In this document: positions 1 to 11,389 of the stretch, one piece after another
Layout of the letters: the number at the start of each line of letters is the position of its first letter
Position numbering within the stretch: the first letter of the stretch is position 1
Assembly (NCBI GenBank): GCA_950097015.1
Contig: CATNEN010000007.1
Span: 7,293,501 to 7,357,500, forward strand
DNA from: Macrostomum hystrix
Lineage: Eukaryota; Platyhelminthes; Macrostomidae
Reading direction: 5' to 3'
DNA length: 64,000 nucleotides
Notes under the pieces: model-generated
Seen by the model: the letters and a program-made list of their open reading frames with translations, nothing else
Told to the model about the DNA's origin: nothing
Database searches by the model: none
Program-made: the position numbers and the translations under genes

Positions 1-3000
1 CACTGTGGGGTCAGAGAGTGTTTGGGATGATTAGCACTGTGGGGTCAGAGAGTGTTTGGGATGGCTATCACTGTGGGGTCAGAGAGTGTTTGGGATGGTT
101 AGCACTGTGGGGTCAGAGAGTGTTTGGGATGGTTAGCACTGTGGGGTCAGAGAGTATTTGGGATGGTTAGCATTGTCGGATAAGAGAGTGTTTGGGATGG
201 CTATCACTGTGGGGTCAGAGAGTGTTTGGGATGATTAGCACTGTGGGATCAGAGAGTTTGGGATGGTTAGCATTGTGGGATCAGAGAGTGTTTGGGATGA
301 TTAGCACTGTGGGATCAGAGAGTGTTTGGGATGGCTATCACTGTGGGATCAGAGAGTGTTTGGGATGGTTAGCACTGTGGGGTCAGAGAGTGTGGGATGG
401 TTAGCACTGTGGGGTCAGAGAGTGTTTGGGATGATTAGCACTGTGGGGTCAGAGAGTGTGGGATGATTAGCACTGTGGGTTCAGAGAGTGTTTGGGATGG
501 TTAGCACTGTGGGGTCAGAGAGTGTGGGATGGTTAGCACTGTGGGGTCAGAGAGTGTTTGGGATGGTTAGCACTGTGGGATCAGAGAGTGTTTGGGATGA
601 TTAGCACTGTGGGATCAGAGAGTTTGGGATGATTAGCACTGTGGGGTCAGAGAGTGTTTGGGATGATTAGCACTGTGGGGTCAGAGAGTGTTTGGGATGG
701 CTATCACTGTGGGGTCAGAGAGTGTTTGGGATGGTTAGCATTGTGGGGTCAGAGAGTGTTTGGGATGGTTAGCACTGTGGGGTCAGAGAGTGTTTGGGAT
801 GGTTAGCACTGTGGGGTCAGAGAGTATTTGGGATGGTTAGCATTGTCGGATAAGAGAGTGTTTGGGATGGCTATCACTGTGGGGTCAGAGAGTGTTTGGG
901 ATGATTAGCACTGTGGGATCAGAGAGTTTGGGATGGTTAGCATTGTGGGATCAGAGAGTGTTTGGGATGATTAGCACTGTGGGATCAGAGAGTGTTTGGG
1001 ATGGCTATCACTGTGGGATCAGAGAGTGTTTGGGATGGTTAGCACTGTGGGGTCAGAGAGTGTTTGGGATGATTAGCACTGTGGGGTCAGAGAGTGTTTG
1101 GGATGGCTATCACTGTGGGGTCAGAGAGTGTTTGGGATGGTTAGCACTGTGGGGTCAGAGAGTGTTTGGGATGGTTAGCACTGTGGGGTCAGAGAGTGTT
1201 TGGGATGGTTAGCACTGTGGGGTCAGAGAGTGTTTGGGATGATTAGCACTGTGGGATCAGAGAGTTTGGGATGGTTAGCATTGTGGGATCAGAGAGTGTT
1301 TGGGATGATTAGCACTGTGGGGTCAGAGAGTGTTTGGGATGGTTAGCATTGTGGGGTCAGAGAGTGTGGGATGGCTATCACTGTGGGATCAGAGAGTGTT
1401 TGGGATGGTTAGCATTGTGGGATCAGAGAGTGTTTGGGATGGTTAGCACTGTGGGGTCAGAGAGTGTTTGGGATGGTTAGCACTGTGGGGTCAGAGAGTG
1501 TTTGGGATGGTTAGCATTGTGGGATCAGAGAGTGTGGGATGGTTAGCATTGTGGGATCAGAGAGTGTTTGGGATGATTAGCACTGTGGGGTCAGAGAGTG
1601 TTTGGGATGATTAGCACTGTGGGATCAGAGAGTGTTTGGGATGGTTAGCATTGTGGGATCAGAGAGTGTTTGGGATGGTTAGCATTGTGGGGTCAGAGAG
1701 TGTTTGGGATGGTTAGCACTGTGGGATCAGAGAGTGTGGGATGGTTAGCATTGTGGGATCAGAGAGTGTTTGGGATGATTAGCACTGTGGGGTCAGAGAG
1801 TGTTTGGGATGATTAGCACTGTGGGGTCAGAGAGAGTTTGGGATGGTTAGCACTGTGGGATCAGAGAGTGTTTGGGATGGTTAGCATTGTGGGGTCAGAG
1901 AGTGTTTGGGATGGTTAGCATTGTGGGATCAGAGAGTGTTTGCGATGGTTAGCACTGTGGGGTCAGAGAGTGTTTGGGATGGTTAGCACTGTGGGGTCAG
2001 AGAGTGTTTGGGATGATTAGCACTGTGGGGTCAGAGAGTGTTTGGGATGGCTATCACTGTGGGGTCAGAGAGTGTTTGGGATGGTTAGCACTGTGGGGTC
2101 AGAGAGTGTTTGGGATGGTTAGCACTGTGGGGTCAGAGAGTGTTTGGGATGGTTAGCACTGTGGGGTCAGAGAGTGTTTGGGATGATTAGCACTGTGGGA
2201 TCAGAGAGAGTTTGGGATGGTTATCACTGTGGGGTCAGAGAGTGTTTGGGATGGTTAGCATTGTGGGGTCAGAGAGTGTTTGGGATGATTAGCACTGTGG
2301 GATCAGAGAGTTTGGGATGATTAGCACTGTGGGGTCAGAGAGTGTTTGGGATGGTTAGCATTGTGGGATCAGAGAGTGTTTGGGATGGTTAGCACTGTGG
2401 GATCAGAGAGTGTTTGGGATGATTAGCACTGTGGGATCAGAGAGTTTGGGATGGTTAGCACTGTTGGATCAGAGAGTGTTTGGGATGGTTAGCATTGTGG
2501 GATCAGAGAGTGTTTGGGATGGCTATCACTGTGGGATCAGAGAGTGTTTGGGATGGCTATCACTGTGGGATCAGAGAGTGTTTGGGATGGTTAGCACTGT
2601 GGGATCAGAGAGTGTTTGGGATGGTTAGCACTGTGGGATCAGAGAGTGTTTGGGATGGCTATCACTGTGGGATCAGAGAGTGTTTGGGATGGTTAGCATT
2701 GTGGGATCAGAGAGTGTTTGGGATGATTAGCACTGTGGGATCAGAGAGTGTTTGGGATGGCTATCACTGTGGGGTCAGAGAGTGTGGGATGGTTAGCACT
2801 GTGGGGTCAGAGAGTGTTTGGGATGATTAGCTCTGTGGGATCAGAGAGTGTTTGGGATGGTTAGCACTGTGGGATCAGAGAGTGTTTGGGATGGTTAGCA
2901 TTGTGGGATCAGAGAGTGTTTGGGATGATTAGCACTGTGGGATCAGAGAGTGTGGGATGGCTAGCACTGTGGGGTCAGAGAGTGTGGGATGGTTAGCACT

Positions 3001-4034
3001 GTGGGATCAGAGAGTGTTTGGGATGGTTAGCACTGTGGGATCAGAGAGTGTTTGGGATGGTTAGCATTGTGGGATCAGAGAGTGTTTGGGATGGTTAGCA
3101 CTGTGGGGTCAGAGAGTGTTTGGGATGGTTAGCACTGTGGGGTCAGAGAGTGTTTGGGATGGTTAGCACTGTGGGGTCAGAGAGTGTGGGATGGTTAGCA
3201 CTGTGGGGTCAGAGAGTGTTTGGGATGGTTAGCACTGTGGGATCAGAGAGTGTTTGGGATGGTTAGCATTGTGGGATCAGAGAGTGTTTGGGATGATTAG
3301 CACTGTGGGATCAGAGAGTGTGGGATGGCTAGCACTGTGGGGTCAGAGAGTGTGGGATGGTTAGCACTGTGGGATCAGAGAGTGTTTGGGATGGTTAGCA
3401 CTGTGGGATCAGAGAGTGTTTGGGATGGTTAGCATTGTGGGATCAGAGAGTGTTTGGGATGGTTAGCACTGTGTGGTCAGAGAGTGTTTGGGATGGTTAG
3501 CACTGTGGGGTCGGAGAGTGTTTGGGATGGTTAGCACTGTGGGGTCAGAGAGTGTGGGATGGTTAGCACTGTGGGGTCAGAGAGTGTTTGGGATGGTTAG
3601 CACTGTGGGATCAGAGAGTGTTTGGGATGATTAGCACTGTGGGGTGAGAGAGTGTTTGGGATGGTTAGCACTGTGGGATCAGAGAGTGTTTGGGATGGTT
3701 AGCATTGTGGGATCAGAGAGTGATTGGGATGGTTAGCACTGTGGGATCAGAGAGTGTTTGGGATGGTTAGCACTGTGGGATCAGAGAGTGTTTGGGATGG
3801 TTAGCACTGTGGGATCAGAGAGTGTTTGGGATGGTTAGCATTGTGGGATCAGAGAGTGATTGGGATGGTTAGCACTGTGGGATCAGAGAGTGTTTGGGAT
3901 GGTTAGCATTGTGGGATCAGAGAGTGATTGGGATGGTTAGCACTGTGGGATCAGAGAGTTTGGGATGATGGGGACTGTGGGATCAGAGAGTGATTGGGAT
4001 GGTTAGCACTGTGGGATCAGAGAGTGTGTGGGAT
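1..4034. repeat. 34-bp satellite array in VMAT intron 1
   Basis: More than 110 head-to-tail copies of a 34-bp unit containing GGGATGGTTAGCACTGTGGG, with 30- and 32-bp variants that lost part of the GTTT run. Point variants (ATTAGC/GTTAGC/CTATCAC, GGGGTC/GGGATC) are shuffled along the array. Larger blocks are duplicated: about 140-400 recurs at about 810-1070 (670-bp offset), and about 2940-3200 recurs at about 3309-3560 (368-bp offset). The array runs off the left edge. It lies in the intron downstream of the VMAT exon. Open frames inside it are translations of the repeat, not genes. Confidence 0.95.
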
Positions 4035-4494
4035 GTAAAATGATTTTAATTCCTACGCAAATATATTAAGCTTCTGTTCTGTATTGAGTTCTGAGCCTCT
4101 TTATCCTGCTCAGTATTTTTTGCTGTCATACGCCTGATATGAAGCCACCGGCCTCCCAGTACCAGCTCCCTCCTTTGTTAGGAAGCTTGCCACTGCTCAG
4201 TCTACTATTTTGAGCAATCACTGCTCAAAAGGAAATGATGCAGGAAGTTGTCCATAGGCTCAGAGCACAGGCTGAGAGCAAGCTGAGCTGGCAGAGCTCC
4301 TTGGGGCTGCCATCTCCAGCAATGTCCGCGACTTTACCATCTACTCGTGAAATTCCCTTATGGCTGCTCTGCCTGGTAGTGATGACTGCGCTGCAGTTAC
4401 TTTTGTGATTTCTAAAGCAATGCCCGCTTGCCACTGAATGTGGAGTGCAGCTCAGGGCCTGAGACAGGGACTGGGATTTGAGGCTTAGACATGA
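4035..4494. other. Unique spacer between two satellites
   Basis: Ordinary-looking sequence of about 460 bp between the 34-bp and the 13/17-bp arrays. I see no exon with splice sites here. An open frame crossing it on the minus strand is an extension of the neighbouring repeat. Confidence 0.6.
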
Positions 4495-6960
4495 AACTGG
4501 GATATGAGACTCGGATATGAGACTCGGATATGAGTCTGGGATAGGAGTCTGGGATAGGAGTCTGGGTGGGATATGAGACTGGGTGGGATATGAGACTGGG
4601 TGGGATATGAGACTGGGGTATGAGACTCGGATATGAGTCTGGGATATGAGTCTGGGTGGGATATGAGTCTGGGTGGGATATGAGACTGGGGTATGAGACT
4701 CGGATATGAGTCTGGGATATGAGTCTGGGTGGGATATGAGACTGGGTGGGATATGAGTCTGGGTGGGATATGAGTCTGGGTGGGATATGAGACTGGGTGG
4801 GATATGAGACTGGGTGGGATATGAGTCTGGGTGGGATATGAGTCTGGGTGGGATATGAGACTGGGTGGGATATGAGACTGGGTGGGATATGAGTCTGGGT
4901 GGGATATGAGACTGGGTGGGATATGAGTCTGGGTGGGATATGAGTCTGGGTGGGATATGAGACTGGGTGGGATATGAGTCTGGGTGGGATATGAGTCTGG
5001 GTGGGATATGAGACTGGGTGGGATATGAGTCTGGGTGGGATATGAGACTGGGTGGGATATGAGTCTGGGTGGGATATGAGACTCGGATATGAGTCTGGGA
5101 TATGAGTCTGGGTGGGATATGAGACTGGGGTATGAGACTCGGATATGAGTCTGGGATATGAGTCTGGGTGGGATATGAGACTGGGTGGGATATGAGTCTG
5201 GGTGGGATATGAGTCTGGGTGGGATATGAGACTGGGTGGGATATGAGTCTGGGTGGGATATGAGACTCGGATATGAGTCTGGGATATGAGTCTGGGTGGG
5301 ATATGAGACTGGGAGATGAGACTGGGATATGAGACTGGGATATGAGTCTGGGTGGGATATGAGACTGGGATATGAGACTGGGTGGGATATGAGTCTGGGT
5401 GGGATATGAGACTGGGTGGGATATGAGACTGGTTGGGATATGAGTCTGGGTGGGATATGAGACTCGGATATGAGTCTGGGATATGAGTCTGGGTGGGATA
5501 TGAGACTCGGATATGAGACTCGGATATGAGTCTGGGATAGGAGTCTGGGTGGGATATGAGACTGGGATATGAGACTCGGATATGAGTCTGGGATAGGAGT
5601 CTGGGATATGAGACTGGGATATGAGACTGGGATATGAGTCTGGGTGGGATATGAGACTGGGATATGAGACTCGGATATGAGTCTGGGATATGAGTCTGGG
5701 TGGGATATGAGACTGGGTGGGATATGAGTCTGGGTGGGATATGAGACTCGGATATGAGTCTGGGATATGAGTCTGGGTGGGATATGAGACTGGGATATGA
5801 GACTGGGATATGAGACTGGGATATGAGTCTGGGTGGGATATGAGACTGGGATATGAGACTGGGTGGGATATGAGACTCGGATATGAGTCTGGGATATGAG
5901 TCTGGGTGGGATATGAGACTGGGATGTGAGACTGGGATATGAGACTGGGATATGAGTCTGGGTGGGATATGAGACTGGGATATGAGACTGGGTGGGATAT
6001 GAGACTGGGTGGGATATGAGACTGGGTGGGATATGAGACTGGGTGGGATATGAGTCTGGGTGGGATATGAGACTCGGATATGAGTCTGGGATAGGAGTCT
6101 GGGATATGAGACTGGGATATGAGACTGGGATATGAGTCTGGGTGGGATATGAGACTGGGATATGAGACTCGGATATGAATCTGGGATATGAGTCTGGGTG
6201 GGATATGAGACTGGGTGGGATATGAGTCTGGGTGGGATATGAGACTCGGATATGAGTCTGGGATATGAGTCTGGGTGGGATATGAGACTGGGATATGAGA
6301 CTCGGATATGAGACTGGGATATGAGACTGGGATATGAGACTGGGATATGAGACTGGGATATGAGACTGGGATATGAGACTGAGATATGAGACTGGGATAT
6401 GAGACTGAGACTGGAACTGGGATATGAGACTGAGATATGAGACTGGGATATGAGACTGGGATATGAGACTGAGACTGGAACTGGGATATGAGACTGAGAT
6501 ATGAGACTGGGATTTGAGACTGGGATATGAGACTGGGATATGAGACTGAGATATGAGACTGGGATATGAGACTGGGATATGAGACTGGGATATGAGACTG
6601 GGATATGAGACTGGGATATGAGACTGGGATATGAGACTGGGATATGAGACTGAGATATGAGACTGGGATATGAGACTGAGACTGGAACTGGGATATGAGA
6701 CTGAGATATGAGACTGGGATATGAGACTGGGATATGAGACTGAGACTGGAACTGGGATATGAGACTGAGATATGAGACTGGGATTTGAGACTGGGATATG
6801 AGACTGGGATATGAGACTGAGATATGAGACTGGGATATGAGACTGGGATATGAGACTGGGATATGAGACTGGGATATGAGACTGGGATATGAGACTGGGA
6901 TATGAGACTGGGATTATGAGACTGGGATATGAGACTGGGATATGAGACTGGGATATGAGA
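4495..6960. repeat. 13/17-bp minisatellite in VMAT intron 1
   Basis: Array of a 13-bp unit (GGGATATGAGACT, variant GAGTCT) mixed with a 17-bp form carrying an extra GGGT (TGGGTGGGATATGAGAC). The 13-bp form is pure toward 6300-6960 and the mixed form fills 4500-6250. Because 13 is not a multiple of 3 and the unit has no stop in the minus-strand frames, several minus frames stay open for over 800 codons, giving a 13-residue peptide period. This is a property of the repeat and not evidence of a gene. The array ends about 36 bp from the splice donor of the VMAT exon. Confidence 0.95.
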
Positions 6961-6996
6961 CCGGTGGTACCGGTGTGAGCAGGCACACTGGCTCAC

Positions 6997-7162
6997 CAAC
7001 AGTGGTGAGCAGCATGTTGTCCAGGAACAGCGCAATGAACACGATGAGCAGGATGAGTTTCCTGGAGTTGCGCATGCCGGTCATGTTGTCGAATGCATTC
7101 TGGGCCCGCTCCAGGCAGCCCAGCTTTGTCTCCTTGCCGTCCTGGAAATCGCTGTAGCCCAT
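6997..7162 (-). CDS. Vesicular monoamine transporter, first coding exon (partial)
   Basis: N-terminal exon of an SLC18-type vesicular amine/H+ antiporter, which loads monoamines into synaptic vesicles. From the ATG at 7162 it encodes about 55 residues: a short cytoplasmic leader, then SRKLILLIVFIALFLDNMLL, which closely resembles the first membrane segment of VMAT proteins, including the conserved LDNMLLT. VAChT proteins differ here (LDNMLYMV), so VMAT is preferred. The exon ends in phase 1 at a GTGAG donor (intron begins at 6996). Continued reading gives GEPVCLL and then satellite, which is intron. The other exons must lie left of the window, beyond at least 7 kb of mostly satellite intron. 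Family assignment is from the protein motif; full gene structure cannot be seen. Confidence 0.8.
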
Positions 7163-7390
7163 GCTCTCTGCGCGGGGCGGCACTGGCGAGCGGAGGTGGG
7201 GTGGCTGCAGCCTTTGTTTCTAAGAAAAGTGTTCACTTTTTGAGTCCTAACTTATTTTTTCTATAAGCTTTTTATGAGAAGACACAAAGAGTTTTGAAGA
7301 CTCTACGAGAACTAACATGGTGGTCTTTCGTCTTGGCGATGCATTTTTCACAGCATTTTCACTGAAAATAAAAGTTCATCTATTTCATTA

Positions 7391-7407
7391 TTTCGATACA
7401 TATCGGC
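7391..7407 (+). promoter_or_regulatory. Recurrent 17-bp motif, copy 1
   Basis: TTTCGATACATATCGGC. The core CGATA-CA-TATCG has dyad symmetry. It lies about 230 bp upstream of the VMAT start codon. Three more copies occur in the window on the same strand. The function is unknown; a protein-binding site is one possibility. Confidence 0.4.
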
Positions 7408-7671
7408 TATTTGCTCGACCGGCAGCCATATGTTAAGAATGGGCTTTGGAATCCTCTCGAGATTCCATATTACTTGCAGCCATTGATTAACAATGGGTCC
7501 TATTCTCTCCATCTCATTCTCTCTATATGTTGATATGAATCTCTATCTCCCTATTTTCAAAACTCTTTGGTCCAAGCCTCTCCATCTCTCCCTACCTATT
7601 GTAGTGTCTGAGTCACGGACCCAGCAGCGGTGCCCGACATCCGCTGTACAAGACCAGCTCGGCTTTCGTTA

Positions 7672-7711
7672 AATACACACACACACACTCACACACACAC
7701 ACACACACTTC
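7672..7711. repeat. CA microsatellite
   Basis: About 40 bp of alternating CA with a single T interruption. Confidence 0.95.
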
Positions 7712-8404
7712 TCACGCAACATTCTCAGCGACCGGTGCCGCATCCGGCCCGGCCGGAGGACCAAATCCGGCATCCGTCATTGCCAAGTCATGCGACGCCG
7801 CACTGTGGCGCTGGGCCAAGAAGAAAACATTATTTTTTTTTAAATCGCGTCTCACAAAGGCGGGGGGAGAGGCCGATGTCTTCAAATTTCAAAGCAGAAT
7901 GAAAGAAACACTCGCAGTCTCCAGGCGGACAGTCATGCGCGGCTTCCTGAGGTCTCGGCCGAGTTTGCCCGGAAGCCACAGAGCCCCGTTCGATATTTTT
8001 GCTTGCCCCTGGATTTTTCAACGCTTCAGAAATCAGAAAATAAAATCGAGTCAAATCAGCTTCTCAGGGGGTGGGGGGTTGTTAGCCAACTTTGGCCCGC
8101 GGCGCCAGTCTGCTGAAATCTAGCTGGGATCAGGGACTCGAGTCTTGGGAGAATGAAGCTGAAGTGGTTCAGCAATAACCCGCCATCAGATGTCAGGGCC
8201 ACGCTGGGCTGTCTGCAGTTCTGTCAGTTCCAGGCTTTTCCTCCTTCACTTCCCTATTTGGAATAGGGGAATTTCAGACGCGGACCGGACCCGACGCCGT
8301 CGATGCATCGCAGCAATGCCTATGCACAGCCAAGTTTCGGGTTGTCAAATTTGGCACCGAGTGTAATTGCCAGCGTCAACTGTGAAGTCAAAGTCAAGGG
8401 AGAG

Positions 8405-8650
8405 TTAAGCGGCAGAGCGGTCTAACGCGTTTGCCTCTCGCACCGAGGTCCCTGAGTTCGATTCCGCGGCGAGGCCACATTCATTTGGGGCGCAGCCGCG
8501 AGTCAGAGCAGAAATTCAGGGCAGATGTACACACCTGTGTGAGCGTGTGCCTGTGTACAGTATCTGTGTGCGTGTGTGCTCAGGAGTCAGCGAATGGCCA
8601 GAATTGCCTCCTCGCAGGCCAAATATAACAGATATTATTATTATCAATCT
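8405..8650 (+). mobile_element. tRNA-derived SINE
   Basis: The head looks like a tRNA: an A-box-like GGCAGAGCGGTCTAACGCG, followed about 40 bp later by a B-box-like GAGTTCGATTCC. The body (GTACACACCTGTGTGAGCGTG and on) is shared with a diverged copy near 33.4 kb, and the 3' end is a short ATT-rich tail (ATTATTATTATC). The lack of a clean acceptor stem and the presence of a body and tail argue for a pol III-type SINE rather than a tRNA gene. Confidence 0.7.
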
Positions 8651-8819
8651 AGTGTCAAGTGTAATCCAAAGAAGGTTGCCAAACAGTTGTACGCAAACTT
8701 TGGAAGCGGCTCTGCCACTGGCTGTTCACCATCTGGCCCAGCTGTACTGGGTGTCATTGCTATACATCTTTTATCTGTCAAGACTGTGATGAAGCGGGAC
8801 CGGAGGGAAATTTAGTAAA

Positions 8820-9015
8820 AATAGCTAGTACCTAGCCCTGTTGTACAGCAGTTCAGTCCATGGACTGGGCCGCCACAGCCACTAAAATACCTTCCCCCAA
8901 CTAATGCTAGAACGAACTTTTCAGCTGGGTATCCTGAAGCATTAGAGAATTAATTGTATCTTGTAGATCTTGAGATTCGAACCCACGTCCCTTTGTAGAC
9001 AAGGTAGTGATTTTA
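8820..9015 (-). mobile_element. Possible tRNA-derived SINE, minus strand
   Basis: On the minus strand a B-box-like GTGGGTTCGAATCTC lies near 8975-8990, preceded by a degenerate tRNA-like segment. The adjacent CCCCAACTAATGCTAG (about 8895) resembles CCCCAGCTAATGCTAG near 46.37 kb, which suggests a dispersed family. The borders are uncertain. Confidence 0.4.
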
Positions 9016-10244
9016 AGTTAAAATGTTTCCCCCATTTTTGTGATCCTAACAAAGCACAGAACCAATTACAAACCAACACTCAGGTGAGCACAAACCAGTG
9101 AACAGGGCAGAAGAAGTTTACCTTATGATTGCCTGAACTGCCTTTTGTTCAAAGAAAATGTCCGGAATGTTTTTGCAATGCAGTTAACAGATTCGTCCTC
9201 GGTATTAAAGACCAAAAATATTCAGCAGCAGCAGCAGCAGCTGAAGCGCTTATCTTCTCGTTAATAGCTGGCTGAAGAAACTGTGGGAGTGGGGGCTGTG
9301 GTGAGGCCGGACCAATCCGCGGACACTTAATCCCAGCGGCGGCGCGGGAATGAAGGGATTAGGGAAGCAATTTTCTTGGAAGCGACAGCAGAAGCAGCAG
9401 CAGCTCCATGGGCGTTGAGCTTCTTCTCTGTGGAGACGTTGAGAAATCAACGGAGCCGCTAGCCGAGACAAAGAGAGTGATAATTGGCGCCCAAGAAATT
9501 GAAGGCTCAGGGCGGCTTTGAGTTTGGTTCTATTTTTACAGCATCGGGTCCTGCATGGCTGGCAGGCTGCCGACAGTTGCATATAGATTGGCTCAAAGTA
9601 GTTTAGCTTGTTGCGGTTCGGCTGAATCGAATTCAGCTTGGCCGGATAATTGAAAGGTGACAAAGTTGTTGACCCGAATAATGGAAATAATGCTAGTCCT
9701 CATGGATGAGTGGAAATATTGTTACAATGCCATGCAACATCTGCAATGTCGCGCCTGCATTTTATCCATGCGACACCGGTTGTAGCCAAGCAACAGAATC
9801 TTCATTGAAGCAATTTATATGATCGAAACAGCCCGCAAGGCTCAGTCAATCTATATTTCTGTCGTATCGAACGCAACTTCAAGGACAATAAGCTAGGCGG
9901 TCCATTGGGGGAACTCAGTACAGGTGTGGAACTACAGCCGGGCCCAGGAAAAAAACTTAATAAAAGCGGCGGCTTGAACTGCATGTGCTTGTTAAATATA
10001 TGCTTTATTACAATATCACTTATAAATTCTACTTGTCATCTGCGGGGCGGCCGGTTGCTGAGGGAGTCTGGCTGCCTGTCAAAAGCCTTCGTAACTGAAT
10101 GGCATTTTACTGAGTGTACATCAACTATTCGTTATTATTTGAGAGAAAACCACAGCACTCCACAGACAATGCAGGTTAAGGACTAAATGAAAAGTACAGC
10201 TTTACAGGCAATTGTGAATTGGGATTTCAAAGCTTCTCGACGGC
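9016..10244. other. Intergenic, no gene seen
   Basis: Contains a short CAG run (9224-9242) and a TTTATT near 10008, which on the minus strand is an AATAAA that could serve the 10245-11066 gene. The open frames here have no recognisable protein content. Confidence 0.5.
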
Positions 10245-11066
10245 CTAATTCTCATACAGCAGCTTCTTCTCCCAGTCGGAGCGCCGCTGGTCAGTGCCGG
10301 CCGCGAGCCGCTTCTGCCGACTGCCGGCAATCAGCTGGCGCAACGCCTGCCGGTAGCGGTCCGGGATGTGCGCTTGGTTGCACTGTACAAGCAGCAGAGA
10401 ATCCGGCGACTCCGTCGCCGCGATGGTAGCGGCGGTCGCGATGCCATCGTCCATAGCCGCTTGGAGATCGTCGCCCGCTGACGGATGCAACGTCCGCAGC
10501 ATGTCGCTTAGGCGTTGCATCATTTGCTCCACCACGGCCTTGCTGTTTGCGGAGTCAGCCGGGGTTCCTTGTTGGCTGAGTAGGACCTTCTGTTTCACCG
10601 CCTGCCGGCGGCACTGCTTCACGCCATTCGTCTTCTTTGACGCCGCCGCTGCTGTCGCTCCCGCAACGGCGACCGATGGAATCGCCAGCAGGGTGTGCGC
10701 TGTTTTCGATGTCGCCGTGTCGCCGACATCCACGACTGAAGCGGGCATCGCCTCCTGCTGAATCCGCTGCCAGTTCGGATTACTTTTCGCTGACTGTGTC
10801 GACGATGGCACCGCTGGAGGCTTGGATTGTTCGAATTTTCTGCGCCGAACATTGCTCTGCGACGCCAGCTCGACTGTCGACGTCTCGTAGGTGCTCAAAT
10901 CTTCGCTCGGCTGGTCGGCCGACGATGACGCCGATGAGATGGCGATGGCCACTTCCAGAACGGCATCGAATTCCTCCGGCGGGCAGCTGGAGTGGCGCAG
11001 CAGCTGCCTGCGCTTCACGAACAGCCCCTTCCTTCGTAGCAGGCCCGACTGCTTGCGGTTCCGCAT
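10245..11066 (-). CDS. Hypothetical protein, single exon, 273 aa
   Basis: An uninterrupted minus-strand frame from ATG at 11066 to stop at 10245. The N-terminus is strongly basic (MRNRKQSGLLRRKGLFVKRR). The middle is low in complexity and rich in Ser, Ala, Gln and Lys. The C-terminal third looks more ordered, with heptad-like Leu/Met spacing (residues ~175-200) and a basic end around DRYRQALRQLIAGSRQKRLA and DWEKKLLYEN. There is no signal peptide or membrane segment. GC content is far above the flanking AT-rich DNA, which favours a real coding exon. A poly(A) signal lies about 235 bp downstream. I do not recognise a family. It could also be one exon of a longer gene. Confidence 0.55.
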   Translation of the reverse strand: MRNRKQSGLLRRKGLFVKRRQLLRHSSCPPEEFDAVLEVAIAISSASSSADQPSEDLSTYETSTVELASQSNVRRRKFEQSKPPAVPSSTQSAKSNPNWQRIQQEAMPASVVDVGDTATSKTAHTLLAIPSVAVAGATAAAASKKTNGVKQCRRQAVKQKVLLSQQGTPADSANSKAVVEQMMQRLSDMLRTLHPSAGDDLQAAMDDGIATAATIAATESPDSLLLVQCNQAHIPDRYRQALRQLIAGSRQKRLAAGTDQRRSDWEKKLLYEN

Positions 11067-11182
11067 GGCGTAGTATAACGCTGTTTGGCCAGCTGGGCTG
11101 CTTGCACATCTACGAGCTAATTATAATTTAAGAAACCCAGCAGTCTTGTTTGTCACTTCTCTGTAGCGGTTTTGTCTATGGT

Positions 11183-11389
11183 TGAAGTTCTGCGATGCCG
11201 GCGAACGCTTGCTGTGATGAAAATTCTACTTATCATTCGATTAAAATGCAGCATTTCAAATTCAATATGTGAATTTCTGTCTTTGAATATAGGATTCAAT
11301 ACTTGGTTTAACCCTACTTGGTTTTAGAAATAAAAACCAAGTTATTGAGTAGTATTGTAAAACGATTTTCAATTCATACAGTAATTAAT
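11183..11389. other. AT-rich flank of fold-back region
   Basis: No gene seen. A GTCTATGGTT sequence at about 11175-11184 matches the ends of palindromic elements further right. Confidence 0.4.

Larger units (their letters stand above)
7163..8400. other. Upstream region of VMAT
   Basis: Probable 5' UTR and promoter of the minus-strand VMAT gene. Reading on the minus strand, a pyrimidine-poor stretch ends in CTGCAG about 40 bp before the ATG, a possible splice or trans-splice acceptor. The region also holds a CA microsatellite and one copy of the 17-bp recurrent motif (7391-7407). No convincing coding exon was found. Confidence 0.4.

Noticed and set aside
192-2830. Open frames of 60-116 codons in the first 3 kb
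   Set aside because: They are translations of the 34-bp satellite, with no unique sequence, splice context or domain.
4225-7035. Minus-strand frames of 936 and 833 codons
   Set aside because: Produced by a stop-free 13/17-bp repeat within the VMAT intron. The peptide is a pure repeat and the ends are unrelated sequence.
7641-7902. 90-codon plus frame with Thr-His repeat
   Set aside because: It results from the CA microsatellite and has no other coding support.
8405-8480. True tRNA gene
   Set aside because: The A and B boxes are present but no convincing acceptor stem is, and the sequence continues into a repeated body, so a SINE fits better.
9250-9663. 137-codon minus frame
   Set aside because: No recognisable protein features; the composition looks random and there is no splice or poly(A) context.
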